This document shows, one piece after another, positions 17,410 through 25,448 of a stretch of DNA of 64,000 nucleotides. Position numbers and translations under genes: made by a program. Origin of the DNA: Rathayibacter sp. VKM Ac-2760 (lineage in GTDB: Bacteria > Actinomycetota > Actinomycetes > Actinomycetales > Microbacteriaceae); contig NZ_CP047173.1 in assembly GCF_009834185.1 (NCBI RefSeq), forward strand, positions 1,302,001 through 1,366,000, given 5' to 3'. How positions within the stretch are numbered: position 1 is the first letter of the stretch; every line of letters begins with the position of its first letter. The notes under the pieces are model-generated. The model had not been told where the DNA came from. It saw only the letters and a list, made by a program, of their open reading frames with translations, and ran no database searches.

Positions 17410-20364
17410 GTGAGTTCTGCAGCAACCGAAGCCCCGCCGCGCAAGAGACGGAGCGTTCTCGCCGTCACCGTGGTGGTGGTCGCCGTTCTGGTGGTGGCGT
17501 TCTTCGTCTTCGCCGGTCTCTACACCGACATCCTCTGGTACGACCAGCTCGGCTTCCTCTCGGTGCTCACGACGCAGTGGTTCGCCGCGGGCGGCCTCTT
17601 CGCCGTCGGCTTCGTCGCGATGGCCGTCCCGGTCTTCATCAGCCTGACCCTGGCGTACCGGCTGCGCCCGGTCTACGCGAAGCTGAACTCGCAGATCGAC
17701 CGCTACCAGCAGGTCGTCGAGCCGCTGCGCCGCCTCGCGACCTTCGGCATCCCGGCCGTCCTCGGCCTCTTCGCCGGCGTCTCCTCGTCCACGCGCTGGC
17801 AGACGAGCCTGACCTTCTGGAACCGCACGCCCTCGGGCGACGTCGACCCGCTGTTCGGCCTCGACACGTCCTTCTACCTCTTCGAGCTGCCCTTCTACCA
17901 GAGCATCGTCGGGTTCGCCTCGGCCGTCCTCATCATCTCGGCGCTCGCCACCCTGGCCACCGGCTACCTCTACGGTGCGATCCGGATCAACGGCCGCGAG
18001 GTGCGGATCTCGAAGTCCTCGCGCATCCAGCTCGCGATCATCGCCGCGCTCTACCTCCTCGTGCAGGCGGTCAGCCTCTGGCTCGACCAGTACGCGACCC
18101 TCAGCCGCCAGGGCCCCCGGATCACCGGAGCGACCTACGCCTCCGTGAACGCGACGATCCCCGGACTGCAGATCCTCGCCGCGATCTCCGCGCTGATCGC
18201 CGTGCTCTTCATCGTCACGGCCTTCATCGGCCGCTGGCGCCTGCCCGTCATCGGCACGGCGCTCCTCATCGTCGCGAGCCTGCTCGTCGGCTCGCTCTAC
18301 CCGTGGGTCGTGCAGAAGTTCCAGGTCGACCCGAACGAGCGCGAGCTCGAGTCGACGTACATCCAGGACAACATCGACATGACCCGGCAGGCCTACGGCG
18401 TCTCGGACGTCGAGGTCATCCCGTACGACGCGACGACGGACGCCGAGCCGGGCGCGCTGCGCTCCGACGCGGAGACCACGGCGAACATCCGCATCCTCGA
18501 CCCCGCGGTCGTCACCGACGCGTTCTCGCAGCTGCAGCAGTTCCGCCAGTACTACTCCTTCGGCGACCAGCAGAACGCGCTCGACGTCGACCGCTACTCG
18601 ATCGACGGCTCCACGCAGGACGCCGTGGTCGGCGTCCGCGAGCTCAACCTCAACGGCCTCGGCACGAACCAGACCTGGTACAACCAGACGCTCGTCTACA
18701 CCCACGGCTACGGCCTGGTCGCCGCCTACGGCAACCAGCGCTCGGCCGACGGCGAGCCCGTCTTCATCGAGTCCGGCGTCCCGACGACCGGTGACCTCGG
18801 TGACTACGAGCCGCGGATCTACTTCGGCGAGAACTCGCCCGGCTACTCGATCGTCGGCGGCGACGACGACCGCAACATCGAGCTCGACTACCCGTCGGGC
18901 ACCGAGGGCGAGCAGCAGACGTACACGACCTTCGACGGCAACGGCGGCCCCTCGCTGGACAACGTCTTCAAGAAGCTCGTCTACGCGATCAAGTTCCAGT
19001 CCGAGCAGATCTTCCTCTCGGACGGCGTGAACGATCAGTCGCAGATCCTCTACGACCGCGACCCCGTGCAGCGCGTGCAGAAGGTCGCCCCGTACCTGAC
19101 CCTCGACTCGGACGCCTACCCGACCGTCGTCGACGGCCGCGTGGTCTGGGTGGTCGACGGCTACACCACCTCCGCGGACTACCCGTACTCGGAGGTGCAG
19201 AGCCTCTCGCAGGCGATCGCCGACACCAACACCCAGCAGCAGTTCCCGACCGACGACGTGAACTACATCCGCAACTCGGTCAAGGCGACGGTCGACGCCT
19301 ACGACGGCAGCGTCACGCTCTACGCCTGGGACACCGAGGACCCGATCCTGCAGACCTGGCAGAAGATCTTCCCGAGCACCGTCGAGCCCATCAGCGCGAT
19401 GTCCGGCGAGCTCCTCAGCCACGTCCGCTACCCGGAGGACCTCTTCAAGGTCCAGCGCGCCGTGCTCGGCACCTACCACGTCACCGACGCCGGCTCGTTC
19501 TACTCCCGCGAGGCCGCCTGGTCGACGCCCAACGACCCGACCAGCGGCGGCACGACCACCGCACCGGTCACCGGCGACACCCTGCAGCCGCCGTACTACC
19601 TGACGCTGCAGACGCCCGACGTCGAGACGCCGTCCTACTCGCTGTACTCAACGTACATCCCGGCGAGCACACCCGGCAGCCAGGCGAGCCGCAACGTGCT
19701 CACCGGCTACCTGGTCGCCGACTCGGACGCGGGGTCGACGGAGGGTGCGATCGCCGACGGCTACGGCACGCTCCGGCTGCTCGAGCTGCCGAGCGACGAC
19801 ACGGTGCCCGGCCCCGGCCAGGTGCAGAACGCGTTCAACACCGACCCGACGGTCGCGAACCAGCTCGCACTGCTGCAGCGCGGTGACACCAACGTCACCC
19901 GCGGCAACCTGCTCACCCTCCCGGTCGGCGGCGGACTGCTCTACGTGCAGCCGATCTACGTCAGCTCGAACGGCGACACGAGCTTCCCGCTCCTGCAGAA
20001 GGTGCTGGTCGCGTTCGGTGACGACATCGCCTTCGAGGACACCCTCGACGCCGCCCTCGACAGCCTCTTCGGCGGCGACTCGGGAGCGGATGCGGGCGAC
20101 ACCGGTACGGTCGTCACTCCGACCCCGACGCCGACCGACACGGCGGACCCGGGAACGGACACCGGCACGGGCGACACGGGCACCGGTGGCACGACTCCGA
20201 CGGGTGACCAGACCGAGCTGCAGGCCGCGCTGAGCGACGCCAGCACTGCTCTCGCGGCTCGCGAGACCGCGCTGCGGGCCGGCGACCTGACCGCCTTCGC
20301 GGCGGCCGACGAGCAGCTCACCGAGGCGCTCCAGCGGGCGCTGGCGGCCGAGGGGCAGCAGTAG
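17410..20364 (+). CDS. UPF0182 family membrane protein
   Basis: A 984-residue integral membrane protein. About seven hydrophobic helices lie in the first 310 residues (starting VLAVTVVVVAVLVVAFFVF), followed by a large extracytoplasmic domain with YWYYQ-like and many Tyr/Asn-rich segments, and a disordered Thr/Pro/Asp/Gly tail around residues 895-935. The length and plan match UPF0182 (Rv3193c in M. tuberculosis), which is conserved in actinobacteria and has no settled function. GTG at 17410 has AAGAGG 7 nt upstream. The methyltransferase gene starts 4 nt after the stop and is probably translated from the same transcript. Confidence 0.92.
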   Translation: MSSAATEAPPRKRRSVLAVTVVVVAVLVVAFFVFAGLYTDILWYDQLGFLSVLTTQWFAAGGLFAVGFVAMAVPVFISLTLAYRLRPVYAKLNSQIDRYQQVVEPLRRLATFGIPAVLGLFAGVSSSTRWQTSLTFWNRTPSGDVDPLFGLDTSFYLFELPFYQSIVGFASAVLIISALATLATGYLYGAIRINGREVRISKSSRIQLAIIAALYLLVQAVSLWLDQYATLSRQGPRITGATYASVNATIPGLQILAAISALIAVLFIVTAFIGRWRLPVIGTALLIVASLLVGSLYPWVVQKFQVDPNERELESTYIQDNIDMTRQAYGVSDVEVIPYDATTDAEPGALRSDAETTANIRILDPAVVTDAFSQLQQFRQYYSFGDQQNALDVDRYSIDGSTQDAVVGVRELNLNGLGTNQTWYNQTLVYTHGYGLVAAYGNQRSADGEPVFIESGVPTTGDLGDYEPRIYFGENSPGYSIVGGDDDRNIELDYPSGTEGEQQTYTTFDGNGGPSLDNVFKKLVYAIKFQSEQIFLSDGVNDQSQILYDRDPVQRVQKVAPYLTLDSDAYPTVVDGRVVWVVDGYTTSADYPYSEVQSLSQAIADTNTQQQFPTDDVNYIRNSVKATVDAYDGSVTLYAWDTEDPILQTWQKIFPSTVEPISAMSGELLSHVRYPEDLFKVQRAVLGTYHVTDAGSFYSREAAWSTPNDPTSGGTTTAPVTGDTLQPPYYLTLQTPDVETPSYSLYSTYIPASTPGSQASRNVLTGYLVADSDAGSTEGAIADGYGTLRLLELPSDDTVPGPGQVQNAFNTDPTVANQLALLQRGDTNVTRGNLLTLPVGGGLLYVQPIYVSSNGDTSFPLLQKVLVAFGDDIAFEDTLDAALDSLFGGDSGADAGDTGTVVTPTPTPTDTADPGTDTGTGDTGTGGTTPTGDQTELQAALSDASTALAARETALRAGDLTAFAAADEQLTEALQRALAAEGQQ

Positions 20365-20368
20365 GCCG

Positions 20369-20965
20369 ATGGTCCAGGTCGATCGAGGCGAGCACCTGCG
20401 CTCAGGTCAGTGGCTCGATCCGAACCGGGAGTACTGGGAGGGGCGTGCCGGCGACGGCGCGCCCCTTCGGGCGTTCGGCTCGGCGGTGCCGGCCGGGGCG
20501 CGGGTCCTGCGCCTGCAGTGCGGTGCCGGGGAGGACGCGCTCCTGCTGGCCGAGCGGGGGGAGGACGTCATCGGCGTCGATTTCTCGATGCCGGCGATCC
20601 GGCTCGCCCGGCAGGCGGCGACGGAGCGCGGACTCGCCGAGCGCACCCGCTTCGTCTGCGCGAACGTCTACGAGCTGCGGCACATGCTGCCCGAGCCCGA
20701 CGCCTTCGATGCCGTCGTGACGACCCTGGATGCGGTCGCCTGGCTCCCCGACCTCGGGGAGTGGGCGCGCATCGTCGAGTGGTTCGTCGCACCGGGTGGA
20801 ACCGCGGTGATCGGCGCGCAGGCGGGTCCGCGCATCGACGATCCGGCGGTGCACACCTGGAAGCGATCGGCGGAAGACGTCGCGGACGCTCTTCGGGCGA
20901 CCGGTCTCGAGGTCGCCGCGGGTGCTCTCGACGGCGTCGCGTGGACGGCGACGAAGCTCGTCTGA
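20369..20965 (+). CDS. Class I SAM-dependent methyltransferase
   Basis: A 198-residue methyltransferase. Motif I is VLRLQCGAGEDALLLAERG (about residues 47-65), less canonical than the usual VLELGCGxG; the acidic residue after the second strand is in VIGVDFSMPAI, and VVTTLDAVAWLPDL marks the motif after strand 4. The family cannot give the substrate. ATG at 20369 is 4 nt behind the UPF0182 stop, so it depends on that transcript. It is the last gene before the initiator tRNA. Confidence 0.8.
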   Translation: MVQVDRGEHLRSGQWLDPNREYWEGRAGDGAPLRAFGSAVPAGARVLRLQCGAGEDALLLAERGEDVIGVDFSMPAIRLARQAATERGLAERTRFVCANVYELRHMLPEPDAFDAVVTTLDAVAWLPDLGEWARIVEWFVAPGGTAVIGAQAGPRIDDPAVHTWKRSAEDVADALRATGLEVAAGALDGVAWTATKLV

Positions 20966-21007
20966 GCCGCTCGACACGGCACTGCCTGCTCCGGATGCCC
21001 GTTCGAT

Positions 21008-21036
21008 TTGCATCGCTCCTGAACCGCGTGTAGTGT
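21008..21036 (+). promoter_or_regulatory. Promoter of tRNA-fMet
   Basis: TTGCAT (21008-21013) and TAGTGT (21031-21036) are separated by 17 bp and lie 12 bp before the mature 5' end of the initiator tRNA, a typical sigma-70-like arrangement. The same TAGTGT -10 box precedes tRNA-Lys. Confidence 0.7.
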
Positions 21037-21048
21037 CTCTTCTTGTGC

Positions 21049-21122
21049 CGCGGGGTGGAGCAGTTCGGTAGCTCGCTGGGCTCATAACCCAGAGGTCGTA
21101 GGTTCAAATCCTGCCCCCGCAA
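21049..21122 (+). tRNA. Initiator tRNA-fMet (CAT)
   Basis: A 74-nt cloverleaf with anticodon CAT. It has both initiator hallmarks: position 1 C facing A at position 72 (CGCGGGG with CCCCGCA), and three consecutive G-C pairs in the anticodon stem (CTGGG...CCCAG). The T loop is GTTCAAATCC. The CCA end is not encoded (CAA follows the discriminator A). This is a translation-initiation tRNA, not elongator Met. Confidence 0.97.
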
Positions 21123-21133
21123 CAAGAAGACGG

Positions 21134-21163
21134 AAGCCGGTCGCGAAAGCGGCCGGCTTTCGT
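21134..21163 (+). terminator. Rho-independent terminator after tRNA-fMet
   Basis: An 11-bp stem (21134-21144 with 21149-21159, one G-U pair) with a GAAA tetraloop and a following TTTCGTCGTT tract, 12 nt after the tRNA. Confidence 0.85.
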
Positions 21164-21200
21164 CGTTAACGGCCCTCTGTGCCGGCCCTCTGTGCCGACC

Positions 21201-21584
21201 CTAGGAGGCGGCGTCGATGACGCTCAGCACGTTGTCGGAGGGATCGCGGAACCAGGCGATCGTCGGGCCCCGCCCGCGCATCACGCCGTTCTCGTCGGTC
21301 GGCATCTCGCTGTCGGAGTAGATCTTCGTGACCACTCCCGACTCGTTCAGCGCCGCGACCGCCGCGTCGACGTCCTCGACCGCGAAGTTCAGGATCGTGA
21401 ACTCCGCCGGCACGTGGCTCGGCTTCGGATACGCGATCGCGCTCCCGCCACCCGGCAGGGCGATGTCGAGGATCCCCATGGCGTTGATCGACACCTCCAG
21501 CCCGAGCACGTCACCGTAGAACGCCCTCGCCGCCTCCACGTCCCGCACACTGAACCCGCTGAAGGCCCGCTCGCTCCGGATCAT
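21201..21584 (-). CDS. VOC family protein (glyoxalase/bleomycin-resistance fold)
   Basis: A 127-residue vicinal-oxygen-chelate protein: FSVRDVEAARAFYGDVLGLE at the start, a paired second half with LNFAVEDVDAAVAALNESG, and WFRDPSDNVLSVI at the C-terminus, which is the usual GNxxxL end. Metal-binding positions are not all evident, so it may not be enzymatic. ATG at 21584 has AGGAG 9 nt upstream. It is convergent with the tRNA terminator and backs onto the repeat array. Substrate unknown. Confidence 0.88.
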   Translation of the reverse strand: MIRSERAFSGFSVRDVEAARAFYGDVLGLEVSINAMGILDIALPGGGSAIAYPKPSHVPAEFTILNFAVEDVDAAVAALNESGVVTKIYSDSEMPTDENGVMRGRGPTIAWFRDPSDNVLSVIDAAS

Positions 21585-21696
21585 GACCCCACTCCTGTCC
21601 GCGCAGCGCCGTCGCCACGTCTCGCGCGCGACGCTACTCCGCCCACCCGCCGGTCGAATAGCCGCGCAGCCGCGCAGTCGTGGCCTCCGGCGCCTG

Positions 21697-22150
21697 CGGA
21701 TCTCGAGACGCCCGCTCCGCGGGCCATTCGATCAGCAGGACGGGCTCGCTCGGCGCGTTGCGTGATCAGCAGGACGGTCCCGCTCAGCGGGCCGCCCTGC
21801 CTGCTGGTCGAGTAGCCCGCAGGGCGTATCGAGACCCACGACCGCCGAACCTGCGGCGACTCGTCACGCCGACCTCGCATCGTCCATGTCGGCGCGCAGT
21901 CGTGACGGGTGGATCTCGATACGCCCGCTGCGCGGGCTACTCGATCAGCAAGGAGCGCTCGCTGCGCGGGCTACTCGATCAGCAGAGAGCGCCAGCCGTG
22001 TGGGCTGCTGGATCAGCAGGGAGCGCCCGCTGCGTGGGCCCCTCCATCAGCAGGGAGCGCCCGCTGCGCGGGCGTTCGCTCAGCACGATGCGGAGTGCCT
22101 GCAGCTGCCTGCTGGTCGAGCAGCCCGCAGGGCGTCTCGAGACCCACGAC
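21697..22150. repeat. Array of intergenic palindromic elements
   Basis: The 635-bp gap between the VOC gene and the CHAP gene is almost entirely repeats. Full elements lie at 21697-21740 (minus form), 21800-21842 (plus), 21908-21952 (minus) and 22110-22150 (plus). Between 21952 and 22085 there are at least four decayed partial copies that share ...GCGCGGGCTACTCGATCAGCAGGGAGCG at about 33-bp spacing. The array ends in a TATCCT hexamer (22189-22194) that may serve as the CHAP promoter. No gene was found in the gap. Confidence 0.85.
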
Positions 22151-22219
22151 TGCCCGAGTCGGTCGGTGTGTCGGGCCGGGCCGCACGCTATCCTCGACCG
22201 GGATGCGAAGGGTGCTGGT

Positions 22220-23254
22220 GTGACGGACGAACAGGTGGACGAGACCGCAGGAGCGACCCGGGACGGGTCCGCGAGCGGAGAGGTCCACCCGACCCGGCGC
22301 AGCCGCCGGGTCGCCGAGTCGGCCGCGCAGGCGCCACGAGTCGCTCCCCGCACCCGGCCGGTCCCCACGGCGCCCGTCGCCGTGAAGACCCCCGTCCTCG
22401 CGACCGTGCCGCCCGTCCGCCGCCGCCCCGGCCGCGCCCTGCGCGCCACGGTCAGCACCGTGGCCGTCGCCGCGATCGCCGGCATGGTCGCCGTCATGGC
22501 GCTGCCCGCCTACTCGTTCGACCCGGCGCCCGACTCGCAGGCCGCGATCGAGGCCGCCGCCCGCATCCAGGCGCTCGGCAACCAGAAGCTCACCGTCGCG
22601 TCCACCGCCGTGCAGGAGCAGGTCATCCGCGACTCCTTCACCGCGCCGACGCAGGAGCAGCTCGACGAGGCCGCCGCCCAGGCCCGCGCCCTCGCCGCCG
22701 CCGCCGAGAAGGCCGCCGCCGATGCCGCGGCAGCGGCCGCCGCCGCCGCCGAGGAGGCCGCGAACACCGCCGCCGGCACCTCCTCCGGCTCCACCGCCGC
22801 GAGCCGCTCGGCCGGCTCGAGCACCTCCGTCACCCCGCGCGAGGAGGGCGACGACTACCCCTGGCGCGACGCGCTCACCGACGACCAGGGCGGCGGGCTC
22901 TCGCCGCTGCGCTACTACTACCGCGAGTGCGTCGACTTCGTCGCCTGGCGCCTCAACCGCGATCAGGGCTCGACCGGCGCGCCGTTCAAGTGGACCTGGG
23001 GCAACCTGACCCCCGGCGGCGGCAGTGCCTACGCCTGGGCCGGCCAGTGGGCCTCGCACGGCTGGGAGACGAGCAGCACCCCCGTTCCCGGCAGCGTCGC
23101 CTGGTTCAACGGCAACCACGTCGCCTACGTCCAGTCGGTGAACGCCGACGGCACGGTCTCGCTCGAGGAGTACAACTGGGGCAACGACCACGCGTACCAC
23201 ACGCGCACGGTCGCCGCCTCGAGCGTCCCGCTCTTCCTCTACCCGCCGAGCTGA
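22220..23254 (+). CDS. Secreted CHAP-domain peptidoglycan hydrolase
   Basis: A 344-residue envelope protein. A basic Pro-rich N-terminus leads into a transmembrane/signal segment (VSTVAVAAIAGMVAVMAL, about residues 82-99). A coiled-coil-prone Ala/Glu/Lys region (about 150-185) is followed by a Ser/Thr linker and a CHAP domain (about 220-344). The catalytic Cys is in YYRECVDFVAWRLN and the His in GNHVAYVQSVN. Such proteins cleave peptidoglycan amide bonds during growth or division. GTG at 22220 follows AAGGG by 7 nt; ATG at 22203 is out of frame. The nitrilase gene begins on its stop codon (TGATG). Confidence 0.88.
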   Translation: MTDEQVDETAGATRDGSASGEVHPTRRSRRVAESAAQAPRVAPRTRPVPTAPVAVKTPVLATVPPVRRRPGRALRATVSTVAVAAIAGMVAVMALPAYSFDPAPDSQAAIEAAARIQALGNQKLTVASTAVQEQVIRDSFTAPTQEQLDEAAAQARALAAAAEKAAADAAAAAAAAAEEAANTAAGTSSGSTAASRSAGSSTSVTPREEGDDYPWRDALTDDQGGGLSPLRYYYRECVDFVAWRLNRDQGSTGAPFKWTWGNLTPGGGSAYAWAGQWASHGWETSSTPVPGSVAWFNGNHVAYVQSVNADGTVSLEEYNWGNDHAYHTRTVAASSVPLFLYPPS

Positions 23255-24144
23255 TGCCGGCCCAGCGCAGAGCGGCGGCCCGCAAGGCCGCTGCACCCGT
23301 CGGCGGCTCCGTCGGCTTCGGCGTCGCCCAGTTCGCCCCGACCGCGGACCGCGACGCGAATCTGGCGACCATCCACCGCCTCGCCGCCGTGGCAGCGGGG
23401 CGCGGCGCGAGCCTCGTGGTGCTCCCGGAGTACAGCTCCTTCTTCGTCGATCCGCTCGGCCCCGAGCTCGTGGCCGCGGGGGAGGCGCTCGACGGCGAGT
23501 TCGTGCATGGCCTGGGCGCGATCGCCGGCGAGCTGGGCGTCCATCTCGTCGCGGGCATGGTCGAGTCCGTCGACGACGGCCGCCGCATCGCGAACACGCT
23601 CGTCGCCGTCGATCCGGCGGGCACCGTCGTCGCCAGCTACCGCAAGCTGCACCTCTACGACGCGTTCGGCCAGACCGAGTCGGACTGGGTCGCTCCCGGC
23701 GAGATCGGCGTGCCGCAGACGTTCCAGGTCGGCGGCCTCGTCGTCGGCCTGCAGACCTGCTACGACCTCCGCTTCCCCGAGGTGACCCGCTGGCTCGTCG
23801 ACGCGGGCGCCGACGTCGTCGCCGCTCCCGCCGAGTGGGTGCGCGGCCCGCTCAAGGAGGCGCACTGGCGCACCCTCGTCACGGCCCGGGCCCTGGAGAA
23901 CACGATCTACCTGGTCGCGGCCGGCCAGACCCCGCCGATCGGCGTGGGCACCAGCATGATCGTCGACCCGATGGGCGTCGAGCTCGTGACGCTCGGCGAG
24001 GTGGAGGACGTGGCCGTCGCCTGGCTCTCGCAGGAGCGGATCGCCGCCGCCCGCGAGAAGAACCCCGCGCTCGCGCTCCGGCGCTTCGAGGTCCGTCCCG
24101 TGCGGGCCGGCCGCCGGTCAGCCGCGGCGCGCGAGTCCCGCTAG
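23254..24144 (+). CDS. Carbon-nitrogen hydrolase (nitrilase superfamily amidase)
   Basis: A 296-residue nitrilase-fold hydrolase with the full Glu-Lys-Cys triad: Glu in VVLPEYSSFF, Lys in YRKLHLYDAFG and Cys in LQTCYDLRFPE. The segment LHLYDAFGQTES resembles the omega-amidase/Nit branch, which deaminates alpha-keto acid amides such as 2-oxoglutaramate. ATG at 23254 shares one base with the CHAP stop. The neighbouring convergent aminotransferase could produce such keto acids, so a transamination-amidase pairing is plausible. The last 27 bp overlap that gene antisense. Confidence 0.88.
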   Translation: MPAQRRAAARKAAAPVGGSVGFGVAQFAPTADRDANLATIHRLAAVAAGRGASLVVLPEYSSFFVDPLGPELVAAGEALDGEFVHGLGAIAGELGVHLVAGMVESVDDGRRIANTLVAVDPAGTVVASYRKLHLYDAFGQTESDWVAPGEIGVPQTFQVGGLVVGLQTCYDLRFPEVTRWLVDAGADVVAAPAEWVRGPLKEAHWRTLVTARALENTIYLVAAGQTPPIGVGTSMIVDPMGVELVTLGEVEDVAVAWLSQERIAAAREKNPALALRRFEVRPVRAGRRSAAARESR

Positions 24145-25320
24145 CCGCTCGGCGGCGCTGTCGAGCACCTCGAAGCGCTTGCAGAACGCGAACCGGAGGA
24201 GCGAGCGGTACGGCGCCGCGTCGGCCGCGGTGCAGAACGCCGACACCGGCACCGCCACCACTCCCGCGAGCTCCGGCAGGGCGCGGCAGAGGGCGACCCC
24301 GTCCGCGTAGCCGAGCGGGGCCGCGTCGGCGACGACGAAGTACGAGCCCGCCGACGGCGACACGGCGAAGCCCGCCGCGGCGAGACCCGCCGAGAGGATG
24401 TCGCGCTTGCGCTCCAGCGTCGCGGCGATCCCGCTGAAGAAGGAGTCGCCGAGGCCGAGCCCCACGGCGACCGCGCCCTGGAACGGCGAGCCGCTCACGT
24501 AGGTGAGGAACTGCTTCACCGCGAGCACCGCCGTGATCAGCTCGCGCGGCCCGGAGATCCAGCCGATCTTCCAGCCGGTGGTGCTGAAGGTCTTGCCGGC
24601 CGACGAGACGGTGAGCGTGCGCTCCCGGGCGCCCGGCAGCGTCGCGATCGGCACGTGCGGGCCGTCGAAGCGCAGGTGCTCGTAGACCTCGTCGGTGACG
24701 ATCAGCGCGTCGTGCCGGTGGGCGAGGCGGACGATCAGCTCGCGGGTCTCGGCCGGCAGGACCGAGCCCGTCGGATTGTGCGGGTCGTTGACCAGGATGA
24801 CGCGCGTCCGGTCGGTGACGGCTGCCTCCAGCTCGTCGTGGTCGACCGTGAAGGCGGGGCCGCGCAGCGGGACCGTGCGGTGCCTGCCGCCGGCCAGCGC
24901 GATGAGGGCGCCGTAGGCGTCGTAGTGCGGAGTGAAGGTGACGACCTCGTCGCCTGGCTCGAGGAGCGCGAGCAGCGTCGCCGCGAGGGCCTCCGTGGCG
25001 CCGGTGGTGACCAGCACCTCGCCGTCCGGGTCGACCTCGAGACCGTAGAAGCGGCGCTGGTGCACGGAGACCGCCTCGCGCAGCACCGGGAAGCCGGGGC
25101 CCGGCGGGTACTGGTTGAGACCCGCCGAGATGGCCGCTCGCGCCGCCTCGAGCACCTCGGCCGGGCCGTCCTCGTCCGGGAAGCCCTGGCCGAGGTTGAT
25201 CGCGCCGGTCCGCGCGGCGAGTGCGCTCATCTCGCTGAAGACGGTGGCGGCGACCTCGCCGCTCGGGCCGAGAAGGCCGGCGCCGGCGGCGGCGCGGGTC
25301 CAGGATCCGGGGATGCTCAC
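24118..25320 (-). CDS. PLP-dependent class I/II aminotransferase
   Basis: A 400-residue fold-type I aminotransferase. Landmarks: INLGQGFPDEDGP, YPPGPGFPVLREAV, DPHNPTGSVLP, VTDEVYEHLRFDG, and the PLP-binding Lys in VSSAGKTFSTTGWKIGW; the substrate-carboxylate Arg is in LLRFAFCKR. The pattern fits the kynurenine/methionine (YbdL-like) or DapC-type subgroup. GTG at 25320 is preceded by CAGACT at 6 nt, so it may be leaderless. It is convergent with the nitrilase-family gene; glutamine-dependent transamination followed by amidase action would fit the pair. Confidence 0.88.
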   Translation of the reverse strand: MSIPGSWTRAAAGAGLLGPSGEVAATVFSEMSALAARTGAINLGQGFPDEDGPAEVLEAARAAISAGLNQYPPGPGFPVLREAVSVHQRRFYGLEVDPDGEVLVTTGATEALAATLLALLEPGDEVVTFTPHYDAYGALIALAGGRHRTVPLRGPAFTVDHDELEAAVTDRTRVILVNDPHNPTGSVLPAETRELIVRLAHRHDALIVTDEVYEHLRFDGPHVPIATLPGARERTLTVSSAGKTFSTTGWKIGWISGPRELITAVLAVKQFLTYVSGSPFQGAVAVGLGLGDSFFSGIAATLERKRDILSAGLAAAGFAVSPSAGSYFVVADAAPLGYADGVALCRALPELAGVVAVPVSAFCTAADAAPYRSLLRFAFCKRFEVLDSAAERLAGLARRG

Positions 25321-25448
25321 CCGCTCAGTCTGGCGGCTGCGCCCCGCTCCCGCGCACCGAGGATCATTGGCGTGGCGCTCGCAGGCCCGTCATAAGGAAC
25401 GCACAGGTTCGATGGTCAAGCTATCCCCGCTTGGAAGGAGCACCACCC

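Noticed and set aside
21049..21122. Integrated mobile element at a tRNA
   Set aside because: No integrase or direct repeat of the tRNA 3' end is present near tRNA-fMet, tRNA-Leu or tRNA-Lys.
21585..22219. Coding genes in the VOC-CHAP gap
   Set aside because: The open frames are built from translated copies of the palindromic repeat (DQQG, RATRS-like strings) and have no start signals.
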